A stretch of DNA of 64,000 nt. Origin: Halorientalis pallida (lineage in GTDB: Archaea; Halobacteriota; Halobacteria; Halobacteriales; Haloarculaceae). A program made the position numbers and the translations under genes. How positions within the stretch are numbered: position 1 is the stretch's first letter; the number at the start of each line of letters is the position of its first letter. The DNA lies in assembly GCF_004118325.1 (NCBI RefSeq), contig NZ_RDFA01000003.1:1-64000 (forward strand), given 5' to 3'. The notes beneath the pieces are model-generated. The model was given only the letters and a program-made list of their open reading frames with translations, was not told the DNA's origin and did no database searches. Of this stretch, positions 7,806 to 16,011 are shown one piece after another.

Positions 7806-9839
7806 TTATCGGTTGTCTTCTCCGACCGTCAGGTTCGTCCGGACCGACGCCCAGTCGGGCGAGAGGCCGGGGACGTAGCCGGCTTCCCCGCCACACTCGC
7901 CGATGGCGACGCAGCGTTCGACCCGGGGCGTGAGCGCCCGGATACGCCCCTGCTCCCGGCTGACCGGGGTCTCGAACCGGTAACTGAAACTCGCCCCGGG
8001 ACCGCTGTCGACGAAGAGAGTCAACGACACCTCCGCCGGGTCGTCGTACGGGATGGGATCCCGGGACGGCCAGGCCGGGCCGACCAGTCGCGCGGCCCCG
8101 TCGGCGAAGCGGACCCGGGCGGTCGCCGGGTTCGACGCGTCGCGCGCGACGACCGTCACGCTCTCATCGTCGGCGGTGAGGGTCGCCGAGACCGTCCGGT
8201 AGGTCGCTGGGAGGCCGACCGTCGCGTTCAGCGTGACCGTTTCACCGGCCGCGTGATCGACGGGCTGGATGGCCGCGCCTCGCGGCGCGCCGTCGTACGG
8301 TTCCCACTCACCACGGAACGTGTATCGATACAGCCGCCGGTCGGGATGCGCGTCGACGACCGCGAACGGGCGCTCGTCCATGGCGTAGACTGTCTCCCCG
8401 TCGAAGTCCGGGTCGTTCCGGAGCGACTGGAACGGGTGGTTCAGCCAGTCGCCGTACGGCGTCGGGAGGAGGACCAGCCCGCCGTCGAGGGACCGCTCCT
8501 CGAACGGTTCGTAGGCCCGGTCGTAGGTCTCGGTGGCGAGCGCGTTCATCTCTACTGGCCGCTCGACCTTCGCCGCCGTCGCGGTGCCCAGCACGGCCGC
8601 GGTCACGAGGACCACGCCGACGACCACCGCCTGCACCGCCCCGGGGGCGAACCGCTCTCGCGCCAGTTCCCGGACGGTACCGACCAGCGCCAGTGTTCCC
8701 ACGGCCGCGAACGCCCCGAACGGAAGGAGGAGGTCGAAGTGGTAGTAGGGACCGTGAGAGGCGATCAGTCCGTCGCCGGCCCGCTCCAGCACACCAAGCA
8801 CGTTGTAGTTGCCCCAGAAGTAGACGTTGCCCACGACGATCGTCCCGATCTGTCCGGCGAGGATTCCCTGCCGGGCCGAGAGCCCGCGCCTGACCGCGAC
8901 GGCGATGCCGCCGACTGCCAGCGCCGTCCCGAACAGGCCGCCCGCGACCCAGGTCGTCGTCAGTTGTTCGAGCACCACTGCGTTCGACCGGAGGGCGAGG
9001 CCGACGGTGTACTCCACGTCGTGCCCGAGAATCTCGTGATAGCCGAAGCCGAGGCCGTCTTTCGGCGCGAACGCCTGGTAAGGAAAGACCAGCGGCGAAC
9101 CGGTCACGACGGCGTTGTACCCGAGCGAGAGTGCGACACCGGCCAGCCCGAACGCTGCGGTCAGGATCTGTCGCGGGAGCGCGTCGCGGCGCTCGCGCGA
9201 GAGCGTCCAGAGCGCGTGGCCGATCACGGGCACGGCGAACAGCACCGCAGTGTACGGCCGAGCGAAGAAGGCCAGTCCGACGGCCGCGCCGGCCGCCCCG
9301 GCCCAGCGCCGGTCCCCGCTCTTCCCGGCCCGGAGGTACGCGTAGAGGAACGTGAGGTTCAGCATCGTCGTCGGCGCGTACGGCAGGAAGACGGCCGAGT
9401 CGATCAGGAACAGCGGGGACGCGAGCACGAACAGGGCCGCGAGGAGGCCCGTCCGGCGGTCGAACAGGTGCCGGACGATCAGCCCGATCAGTGCGACGTT
9501 GGCAGCGGCGATGCCGGCGAGTGCCAGTCGTGGCGTGCCCAGCAACTGTCCAACGGCGAACAACGCAGGCACCACCGGCGCGTACTTCGAGTAGAGCTGG
9601 CCCCCGTCCTGGACGAAAAACCAGGGACGGAAGACGTCCTCGACCGGCGGGGAGAGAAACAGCCGACCGTCGAGCAACATCGCCGCCTGCTGGAGGTAGA
9701 CCGCCTCGTCGTGGTTCAGCGAGTGGTGCGGAAACAGGCGGGTGGCGAGAACCCAGATGGCGATCGCGGCGACGGCGGCGAGCGCGACGACGCCGACGCG
9801 CCACGTCCGCGACCGGCTCTCAGTCGTCCCGGAGGCCAT
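7806..9839 (-). CDS. GT39-like membrane mannosyltransferase (GT-C fold)
   Basis: This 677-aa integral membrane protein starts with a TM helix at about 13-33. It then has NHDEAVYLQQA in the first extracytoplasmic loop, the acidic D-E motif typical of GT-C lipid-phosphosugar-dependent glycosyltransferases (ArnT/PMT type). About ten further hydrophobic segments run to about residue 430. A C-terminal soluble extracytoplasmic domain of about 240 residues, rich in beta-strands, completes it. It probably transfers a sugar from a dolichyl-phosphate donor to an extracellular acceptor; the acceptor is unknown. Its start overlaps the ABC ATPase by 20 nt, so it is in the iron-transport operon, which is unusual. 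Confidence 0.8.
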   Translation of the reverse strand: MASGTTESRSRTWRVGVVALAAVAAIAIWVLATRLFPHHSLNHDEAVYLQQAAMLLDGRLFLSPPVEDVFRPWFFVQDGGQLYSKYAPVVPALFAVGQLLGTPRLALAGIAAANVALIGLIVRHLFDRRTGLLAALFVLASPLFLIDSAVFLPYAPTTMLNLTFLYAYLRAGKSGDRRWAGAAGAAVGLAFFARPYTAVLFAVPVIGHALWTLSRERRDALPRQILTAAFGLAGVALSLGYNAVVTGSPLVFPYQAFAPKDGLGFGYHEILGHDVEYTVGLALRSNAVVLEQLTTTWVAGGLFGTALAVGGIAVAVRRGLSARQGILAGQIGTIVVGNVYFWGNYNVLGVLERAGDGLIASHGPYYHFDLLLPFGAFAAVGTLALVGTVRELARERFAPGAVQAVVVGVVLVTAAVLGTATAAKVERPVEMNALATETYDRAYEPFEERSLDGGLVLLPTPYGDWLNHPFQSLRNDPDFDGETVYAMDERPFAVVDAHPDRRLYRYTFRGEWEPYDGAPRGAAIQPVDHAAGETVTLNATVGLPATYRTVSATLTADDESVTVVARDASNPATARVRFADGAARLVGPAWPSRDPIPYDDPAEVSLTLFVDSGPGASFSYRFETPVSREQGRIRALTPRVERCVAIGECGGEAGYVPGLSPDWASVRTNLTVGEDNR

Positions 9840-10980
9840 CGCTCTCGGTCGGGAACCAGGCGAGCCGGTGGTCGGCGACGAGGTCGACTCTCACGCGACG
9901 GTCCAGGTCGAGGTGGTCGGAGTGGTTGTGTTCGCAGTACACCACGTCACCCGAGTCGAGTTCGACAGTGTAGACGAACGAGGGGCCCGTGTACTCGCGT
10001 TCGACGATCTCGCCGTCGCCCTCGGTGTCTTCGCTCGGGATCGCCCGCAGGTCGTCGGGCCGTGCCAGCACGTCGATCTCCGCCCCGTCGTACTCCGGGC
10101 CGAGCCCCTGGATCATGTCGGTGTCGAGCGTCCCCAGCCCCGTCTCGATGGTGTGTTCGTCGAGGCGGCCGGAGATGAAGCCGGCCTGACCGAGAAACTC
10201 CGCGACGAACCGCGATTCGGGTTGCTGGAAGACGATCTCCGGCCGCCCGACCTGCTCGATCTGACCCTCGGACATGACTGCCACGCGGTCGCTGATCGAG
10301 AGGGCCTCCTCCTGGTCGTGCGTGACCGACAGCGCGGTGACACCGGTCTCTTTGAGGATGCGGCGGACCTCCTCGCGCATCTGCTTGCGCAGGGACACGT
10401 CGAGGTTCGAGAACGGCTCGTCCAGCAGGAGGACGTCCGGTTCCGGTGCCAGCGAGCGCGCCAGCGCGATCCGCTGTTGCTGGCCGCCCGAGAGGTCCTC
10501 GGGACTCGCCGACCGATAGTCGGACAGACCGACCAGCTCCAACAGGTCGTCGACCCGGGCGTCCTGTGCGTCACTGTCCCAGTCCTCGATGCCGTACGCG
10601 ACGTTCTCGCCGACCGAGAGGTGGGGGAAGAGGGCGTAGTCCTGAAAGACCAGACCCACGTCGCGCTGATCGGGCGCGACGAACTGTCCGTTGCCCGCGA
10701 CGGTCTCCCCGTCGACGGCGATGGTACCGCTGTCGGGACGGAGAAGCCCCGCCAGCAGGCGAAGCGTCGTCGTCTTGCCACAGCCGGAGGGCCCGAGCAG
10801 CGTGAGCAGTTCGCCCTCGTCGACCGACAACGAGAAGTCTGCGACGGCGCGTTCGTCACCGAACGTCCGCGTCACGCCGTCGAGTTCGAGGACGACCTCG
10901 CGTGACTGATTCTGTTCGTCGGGGGTCGCCGCGACGATCCGTTCCGTCCGCGTCTGTGTCTGAGTTGACTCGGTCATCAT
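9820..10980 (-). CDS. ABC transporter ATP-binding protein, Fe(III)/thiamine/spermidine type
   Basis: This 386-aa ATPase has Walker A GPSGCGKTT (63-71), Q-loop FQDYALFPH, signature LSGGQQQR (163-170), Walker B LLLDEP (184-189) and H-loop His at about 221. A C-terminal TOBE-like regulatory domain follows (residues 270-386; VLARPDDLR, VVYCEHNHSDHL). This is the architecture of FbpC/PotA/ThiQ relatives. The ATG at 10980 overlaps the permease TGA as ATGA, indicating translational coupling. With the binding protein and fused permease it forms a complete importer, most likely for Fe(III), given the DtxR-like operator at the operon promoter. Confidence 0.92.
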   Translation of the reverse strand: MMTESTQTQTRTERIVAATPDEQNQSREVVLELDGVTRTFGDERAVADFSLSVDEGELLTLLGPSGCGKTTTLRLLAGLLRPDSGTIAVDGETVAGNGQFVAPDQRDVGLVFQDYALFPHLSVGENVAYGIEDWDSDAQDARVDDLLELVGLSDYRSASPEDLSGGQQQRIALARSLAPEPDVLLLDEPFSNLDVSLRKQMREEVRRILKETGVTALSVTHDQEEALSISDRVAVMSEGQIEQVGRPEIVFQQPESRFVAEFLGQAGFISGRLDEHTIETGLGTLDTDMIQGLGPEYDGAEIDVLARPDDLRAIPSEDTEGDGEIVEREYTGPSFVYTVELDSGDVVYCEHNHSDHLDLDRRVRVDLVADHRLAWFPTESDGLRDD

Positions 10981-12629
10981 GAATCACCTGTTTCCTGTGA
11001 GAGGATGACGGCCATCGAGAGGCCGGAGACGACGACGAGGAGCAGCGCCGGCACCGCCGCCTGGCCGTAGAAGCCTGCCTCCTGCACCCGCCAAATGTAG
11101 GTCACGAGCGTGTCGAAGCCCAGCGGGCGGAGCATCAGCGTCGCGGGCAACTCCTTCATCGTCGTCAGGAAGACCAGCGCCGCGCCGGCGGCCAGGCCCG
11201 GGAGGATCAGCGGGAGCGTCACCGACCGGAAGGCGCTCAGCCGCGACCGCCCCAGCGTCTGTGCCGCCTCGACCAGTTCCCGGTCGACCTGGAGCGTCGA
11301 GGTCCGGATCGACCCGATCGCCTGGGGCATGAACCGGACCACGTACGCGAACACGAGCATCGGGATGGTCTTGTAGAACAGTCCGACCGCGTCGACGCCC
11401 GTCAGGTCCGCGAGGGTCGGCAGGAGATCGAGACTGAGACTGAGCAGAGCGATAGCCAGCACGATGCCCGGCGTCGCGTACCCGACGTAGGACGCGCGGT
11501 CGGCCAGCGCCGCCAGCCGGGAGTCCGCCCGGGCCGACGCCATGGCGATGGGGAGTGCCACGACCACGGACGCCGCAGCCGCGAGCAACGCGAGATTCGC
11601 CGAGTTCCAGCCGTATTCCCAGGAGAACGCCACCTGCCCGGCCTCGTAGCCCGGCCCACCCTGGGTGAGCCACATGCCGAAGATGCCGATGGGCACGAGG
11701 ATGGCGACGGCGAAGACGGCCACCGGAACCAGCAGTGCGGGGTACCGCCACGCACCGAGGTCGAGGTCGACCGCGCCGCGGTTACCCCCGCTCTCGTAGG
11801 CCCCGGACTCGTCGACGCCGATGCGGGACTCGATGGCCAGGATGACCGCCGTGACGCCGAGCAACTGGAGCGAGAGGACGGCCGCGTAGTCCCGGGCGAA
11901 GGCGTTGTACTGCGCGTAGATGAACTGTGTGAACACCTCCACCCGCATGATATTTGGCGTTCCGAAGTCCGCCAGCGTGTAGAGCGCCACCAGCAGGGAC
12001 CCGGCGGCGATACCAGGGAGGATCTGGGGGACGGTGACCCGTTTGAGCGCCTCCCAGCGGCCCGAGTTTAGCGTCTGCCCTGCCTCGACGAGGGTGCCGT
12101 CGAGCGAGAGTAGCGACGCTCGCGTCGTCAGGAACACGTAGGGGTAGGTGTACAGCGTCAGTACGAACGCGGCGCCGGCGAAGCCGTACACGGAGGGAAG
12201 CGAGTCGACGCCGAAGGGTGCCAGCACGTTCGCGAACGCCCCGTTGGGCCCGAACGCCGAGACGAACGCGAAGGCACCGAGGTAGCTGGGCACTGCCAGG
12301 GGCAACGCACAGAGGATCGTCCAGAACCGCGAGAAGGGCAGATCGCCCTGCACGGTCAGCAGCGCCAGCGCCACGCCGAGGACGATGCTCGCGGCGGTGA
12401 CGACCGACACGAGGGCGACGCTTCGAACCAGTACCCCGGTCGTCCGGGACTCGATTGCGAGTTCGACCGCCGTCCAGCCGAGGCCCGCCGCGTCGATGGC
12501 GAGCCAGCCGATCGGAAGCACCAGGACCGCGGCGATGGCCGCGCCGAGCATGGTGAGCCCGGAGTCGACGGTGGAGGACCTGTCTGGGGATCGACCGCTC
12601 ATCCGCTCGAGGTCCTCCTGGCCGCTCAT
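10977..12629 (-). CDS. Iron-type ABC transporter permease (two fused halves)
   Basis: This 550-aa membrane protein has about 12 hydrophobic segments and two binding-protein-dependent transport domains. Each contains an EAA-like loop: VEAGQTLNSGRWEALKRVTVP in the first half and VEAAQTLGRSRLSAFRSVTLP in the second. This is the FbpB/ThiP arrangement of Fe(III) and thiamine importers. Its start overlaps the binding-protein stop by ATGA, and its stop overlaps the ATPase start. It would form the entire transmembrane channel as one chain. Specificity is inferred from fold and operator, not proven. Confidence 0.92.
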   Translation of the reverse strand: MSGQEDLERMSGRSPDRSSTVDSGLTMLGAAIAAVLVLPIGWLAIDAAGLGWTAVELAIESRTTGVLVRSVALVSVVTAASIVLGVALALLTVQGDLPFSRFWTILCALPLAVPSYLGAFAFVSAFGPNGAFANVLAPFGVDSLPSVYGFAGAAFVLTLYTYPYVFLTTRASLLSLDGTLVEAGQTLNSGRWEALKRVTVPQILPGIAAGSLLVALYTLADFGTPNIMRVEVFTQFIYAQYNAFARDYAAVLSLQLLGVTAVILAIESRIGVDESGAYESGGNRGAVDLDLGAWRYPALLVPVAVFAVAILVPIGIFGMWLTQGGPGYEAGQVAFSWEYGWNSANLALLAAAASVVVALPIAMASARADSRLAALADRASYVGYATPGIVLAIALLSLSLDLLPTLADLTGVDAVGLFYKTIPMLVFAYVVRFMPQAIGSIRTSTLQVDRELVEAAQTLGRSRLSAFRSVTLPLILPGLAAGAALVFLTTMKELPATLMLRPLGFDTLVTYIWRVQEAGFYGQAAVPALLLVVVSGLSMAVILSQETGDS

Positions 12630-13834
12630 GGGGAAACGTTAGCTGACTCCATCAACTCAATTGTCTCTTGCACGTTCGACAACTCCGAGAGGTCGATGTC
12701 CGGCGGGCTGAGCTTGTCGACCGTCGGCAGGCCCGCGACGGGCTTGACTCCTTTGATCATCGGATACGAGAAACTGACCGTCGCGAAGAACTCCTGGGCC
12801 TCGGCCGACAGCAGGTGGCGCACGAAGTTGTCGACGAGATCGCCCTTGTCGGTCCCTTTGACCTTCATCACGCCGGAGATGTTGACGAGACCGCCTGCGT
12901 CGCCCTCGGTGAACGCGAGTTCCAACGGCGCGTTGGGGCGCTGGTTCTTCACGCGCAGCGCGTAGTAGTGATTGGCGAACCCGGCTGCCAGCGACCCGTT
13001 GGCGACGTTCTGCGAGACGGCGTACTCGTTGCCGTAGCGTTCCGTCCCGGCTTCACGCATGTCGACCAGCCACTGGCGGGTCGCCTCCTCGCCGCGGACG
13101 AGGCGCATCGCGGTGACGAACGACTTGAACGCGCCGTAGGTCGGGGCCCAGCCCATCGACCCCTGGAGCGCGCTCGTCGACGGGAACTCCTGAACCTTGT
13201 TCGGGACGTCCGATTCGCTCAACCGGTTGGTGTTGTACGGGACGGCTCGCGCGCGACCCGCGACGCCGGCCCAGGCGTTGTCGTCGCCGACGAACTGCGA
13301 GTTGGCGACGGCGCCGACGGCCTCGTCCGAGAGGGGGTCGTACGCGTCGTTGTCCGCGACGTAACCCAGCGAACTGGCGTCGATGGACCAGAAGACGTCG
13401 GCCTGGGACGCGCCGGCGTCGACCTCCTCGACGATGGTCTGTGCCAGCGACGCGGAGTCGTTGCTGCTGGGCTGGACCGAGAAATCCGGGTAGATACTCT
13501 CGAGTTTGTTGATCAGGTTGGTGTAGATACCACCCTCACCACCGCCGATGTAGAGGGCGAGGTCGCCGGAGAGGTCGGGCAGATCGTTGATCGACGTACC
13601 ACCGGGGTAGGGACGGCCCGAAGCCAACCGGCCGGAGCCACGGAAGTTACCCTCGACCAGGGGTCCCGTCCCCCGGAAGTCCGAGACGTTCGCGTTCTGG
13701 GGCGTGTTGTTCCCGTCGTCGTCGTTGAACATCCCGAAACATCCGGCTACGGATGCGGTTCCGAGGACGGCCCCGCCCTGCACGAGCCGCCGTCGTGAAA
13801 CACTCCGTCCGCGAGAATCGACTTCGTCTTCCAT
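12626..13834 (-). CDS. Fe(III)-type ABC transporter substrate-binding lipoprotein
   Basis: This 402-aa precursor has a twin-arginine lipoprotein signal: SRRRLVQG at 13-20, then the lipobox ending in Cys32. After a flexible Asn/Gly-rich linker the mature domain is a periplasmic-binding type 2 fold (DLALYIGGGEGG, VEEVDAGASQADVFWS, AVPYNTNRLSE, YALRVKNQRPNAP, TDKGDLVDNFVRHLLSAEAQEFF), most like FbpA/FutA ferric-binding proteins. It is the first gene of a five-gene operon. The ATG at 13834 lies just downstream of a perfect palindromic iron box and about 30 nt from a GGTATAAG TATA box. Confidence 0.9.
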   Translation of the reverse strand: MEDEVDSRGRSVSRRRLVQGGAVLGTASVAGCFGMFNDDDGNNTPQNANVSDFRGTGPLVEGNFRGSGRLASGRPYPGGTSINDLPDLSGDLALYIGGGEGGIYTNLINKLESIYPDFSVQPSSNDSASLAQTIVEEVDAGASQADVFWSIDASSLGYVADNDAYDPLSDEAVGAVANSQFVGDDNAWAGVAGRARAVPYNTNRLSESDVPNKVQEFPSTSALQGSMGWAPTYGAFKSFVTAMRLVRGEEATRQWLVDMREAGTERYGNEYAVSQNVANGSLAAGFANHYYALRVKNQRPNAPLELAFTEGDAGGLVNISGVMKVKGTDKGDLVDNFVRHLLSAEAQEFFATVSFSYPMIKGVKPVAGLPTVDKLSPPDIDLSELSNVQETIELMESANVSP

Positions 13835-13841
13835 GTATCAA

Positions 13842-13868
13842 TTTAGGCCGGCCTAAAACACTTATACC
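13842..13868 (-). promoter_or_regulatory. Promoter and perfect iron-box operator of the ABC operon
   Basis: The 16-nt perfect palindrome TTTAGGCCGGCCTAAA (13842-13857) lies between a GGTATAAG TATA box (minus strand, 13861-13868) and the ATG at 13834. It therefore covers the expected transcription start. The spacing implies a leaderless or nearly leaderless mRNA. Binding of a metal-loaded DtxR-family repressor here would block initiation. It is the best-formed of the similar sites in the window. Confidence 0.75.
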
Positions 13869-13876
13869 TGCCGGTT

Positions 13877-15040
13877 CTAGTCGTCTGCGGTCGCAGGCGC
13901 GTGTTCCGTGACCGAGCCGGGCCGAATGTGTTCGAGACAGGAGAGCCAGTCCCGCATGAACTCGCCGCAGTAGTTGAGGAACGCGGCGTTCTCGTAGTCG
14001 AACTCGCCCTCCGCGAGGGCGTCGGCCATCGCGGCGAACACGCCGGCGTAGGTCTCGGCGTCCTCGCCCACCTCGTCGATGATCTCCCAGACGTGTTCGT
14101 TCAGCTCCAGCCCAGGAACCTCGTTGTTCAGGTCCGAGAACGTCGATCGCGGGGCCTTGTTGTGTTCACAGAGCGGGTTCCCGTTGACGATCCGCTTGTC
14201 CAGCACGTCACAGGCTCGCTTGAGGAACAGGCCGCTCCAGATGTCGTCGAACCGACCCACGTCCCACTCGTTCTCGTCCATCGGGAGCTGGTAGAACGCG
14301 GGGACGACCTCCCGGCGGAAGGCCAGGTTCATCGAACACACGGTGAGGTAGTTGCCCCGCTCGGCGACGAAGTTACCCTCGTAGTCGTCGGTCGAAGTCC
14401 GGGTCTGGGCCTGGCCCTGGAGATCGCCGTCCATGAGGATCCGGACCGCGTCGAGGTCGGGGACGTTCGTCCAGAGGCCCTGCGAGGCCACCACGTCGTC
14501 GATCTCGATCTCGTCGGTCTCGACCTCCTCGTCCATCGCGCTGTAGGGGTACCCACGGGGATAGAGCCCGTGCTCGTCGACGTTCTGGTAGAGGACGTTC
14601 ACCCAACGCTCGTCCGACCCGACCGACTCGATGGTGCCTTCGTAGGCGAGGTTCTCGAAGTGGGACCCCCAGAAGTCGAAGTCGGGATGGGGGAGCGTGT
14701 CGTCGTCGATGAAGAAGCCGTACTCGAAGTCGTGGGCCCACATGTACAGCAGGCCGAAACTCGTCTGTGCGTGGCTGGCTTCCGGAATCAGGTGAGAGTA
14801 CTCCGGGACGCCCTGCTCTTCGAACCACTCCTCACGGGCGCTCCCGTCGAAGACGCGGCCATCGACGCCCTCCTCGTCGAGCATCGCCTGCATCTCGTCG
14901 GTGTCACAGAAGTCCTCCGTGACGAGCACGACGTGGAGTCGGTCCAGGTCGAAGTCGTGGTCCCGGGCGTTCTCGAAGTACGTCCGCATGCACTCGAACT
15001 CGCGAATCGTCGGTACGATAACACAAACGTCTTGCGTCAT
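13877..15040 (-). CDS. GT75-like glycosyltransferase (alpha-1,4-glucan-protein synthase family)
   Basis: This 387-aa soluble protein begins MTQDVCVIVPTIREFE, a GT-A Rossmann start. It has a DDD metal motif in FFIDDDTLPHP at 111-118, then DIWSGLFLKRACD and NPLCEHNKAPRS, matching the reversibly glycosylated polypeptide / glucan-protein synthase family. It probably uses a UDP-sugar on the cytoplasmic side; the acceptor is unknown. The ATG at 15040 was chosen over the in-frame upstream start (15127) because the promoter and iron-box-like site lie between the two. It ends 43 nt before the ABC operon start codon, on the same strand and with its own promoter. Confidence 0.8.
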   Translation of the reverse strand: MTQDVCVIVPTIREFECMRTYFENARDHDFDLDRLHVVLVTEDFCDTDEMQAMLDEEGVDGRVFDGSAREEWFEEQGVPEYSHLIPEASHAQTSFGLLYMWAHDFEYGFFIDDDTLPHPDFDFWGSHFENLAYEGTIESVGSDERWVNVLYQNVDEHGLYPRGYPYSAMDEEVETDEIEIDDVVASQGLWTNVPDLDAVRILMDGDLQGQAQTRTSTDDYEGNFVAERGNYLTVCSMNLAFRREVVPAFYQLPMDENEWDVGRFDDIWSGLFLKRACDVLDKRIVNGNPLCEHNKAPRSTFSDLNNEVPGLELNEHVWEIIDEVGEDAETYAGVFAAMADALAEGEFDYENAAFLNYCGEFMRDWLSCLEHIRPGSVTEHAPATADD

Positions 15041-15055
15041 TTCTTGTCGGTTCTC

Positions 15056-15077
15056 TTTAGGCCACCCAAAAATACCT
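15056..15077 (-). promoter_or_regulatory. Promoter and iron-box-like operator of the GT75-like gene
   Basis: The minus strand reads GGTATTTTTGGGTGGCCTAAA. A TATA-like GTATTTTTG (about 15068-15077) merges into the inverted repeat TTTTTGGG...CCTAAA at 15056-15072. The half-sites match those at 13842 and 24253. The ATG lies 16 nt downstream at 15040. The site probably serves the same metal-dependent regulator as the ABC operon. Confidence 0.55.
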
Positions 15078-15147
15078 GTCGTGTTTTTCCGGCGAGTGGG
15101 AATCGACTGCAGTGGTACATTATACACTACCGATTTTGATTAATGTA

Positions 15148-15214
15148 GTATAAGGGGAACTATTATTTGCCAGTGCATGGGCAAGATTACGTGAAGACAG
15201 GGGTGTGGCCACAC
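15148..15214 (+). promoter_or_regulatory. AT-rich promoter region and palindromic leader of the fabG-pccB-pccX operon
   Basis: A GTATAAGG TATA-like element at 15148-15155 would start transcription near 15175-15180. That leaves a leader of about 90 nt before fabG. The leader contains the perfect 12-nt palindrome GTGTGGCCACAC (15203-15214), a possible operator. The surrounding 15110-15175 is the most AT-rich stretch in this part of the window, with further TATA-like sequences on both strands, so the exact start is uncertain. Confidence 0.4.
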
Positions 15215-15269
15215 AGGCGCGCGGGTGAGAGAGCGGGCCCGATTCTGGTCACACCGCAGATAACTAACC

Positions 15270-16010
15270 ATGCTCGAAAATCAGACCTGTGTGGTAACCG
15301 GTGCATCACGAGGTATCGGCCGCGGTATCGCGGAGGAGTTGGGCAGTCACGGGGCGAACGTCGTCGTCAACTATCGGTCCTCGGAAGCGGCGGCGCACGA
15401 GGTCGCCGACGAGATCGAAGCCGAGGGCGGAAACGCCGTCCCGTTGCAGGCCGACGTGGCCGATCAGGACGAAGTCGACGCGATGGCCGACCGGGTCGCG
15501 GAGTTGTACGGACCGGCCGACGTCCTGGTCAACAACGCGGGTATCACCATCGACAAGAAGTTCGAGAACATGACCAAGGACGACTGGGAGACGGTCGTGG
15601 ACGTGAACCTCGGCGGCGTCTTCAACGCGACCAACGCCTTCTTCGAGGACATCAAGGCCGCCGACGAGGGCCGACTCGTCAACATCTCGTCGGTCGTCGG
15701 CCAGCAGGGCAACTACGGTCAGGCCAACTACGCCGCCACGAAGTCCGGCCTCTTCGGCTTCACCCGGACGCTGGCGCTGGAACTGGCCTCGACGGGTTCG
15801 ACGGCCAACTGTGTCGCCCCCGGATTCGTCGAGACGGACATGCTCGAGGAGGTTCCCGAGCGCGTCCAGCAGAAGATCCTCGACCGGATTCCCCTGAGCC
15901 GGTTCGCGACGGTCGACGACGTGGCCGGGATCGTTCGCTTCCTCGCCAGTCGGGACTCCAGTTACATGACCGGCCAGGTCCTGGCCGTCAACGGCGGCAT
16001 GGAGTGGTAA
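15270..16010 (+). CDS. fabG: 3-oxoacyl-ACP/acetoacetyl-CoA reductase, SDR family
   Basis: This 246-aa classical short-chain dehydrogenase has NAD(P)-binding TGASRGIG at 10-17, NNAG at 88-91, catalytic Ser at about 140-141, Tyr154 and Lys158 in YAATK, and a GGMEW C-terminus. VVNYRSSE after the second strand suggests NADPH preference. It could serve polyhydroxyalkanoate precursor formation (as PhaB) or lipid metabolism. One base separates its stop from the pccB ATG, so the two are co-transcribed, linking the reductase to acyl-CoA carboxylation. Confidence 0.9.
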   Translation: MLENQTCVVTGASRGIGRGIAEELGSHGANVVVNYRSSEAAAHEVADEIEAEGGNAVPLQADVADQDEVDAMADRVAELYGPADVLVNNAGITIDKKFENMTKDDWETVVDVNLGGVFNATNAFFEDIKAADEGRLVNISSVVGQQGNYGQANYAATKSGLFGFTRTLALELASTGSTANCVAPGFVETDMLEEVPERVQQKILDRIPLSRFATVDDVAGIVRFLASRDSSYMTGQVLAVNGGMEW

Positions 16011-16011
16011 C

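Noticed and set aside
7488..10178. Very long open frame on the plus strand opposite the GT39-like and ABC ATPase genes.
   Set aside because: It is rich in Arg, Pro and Gly, has no domain similarity and mirrors real, well-recognised genes on the minus strand. Such frames are usual in GC-rich DNA.
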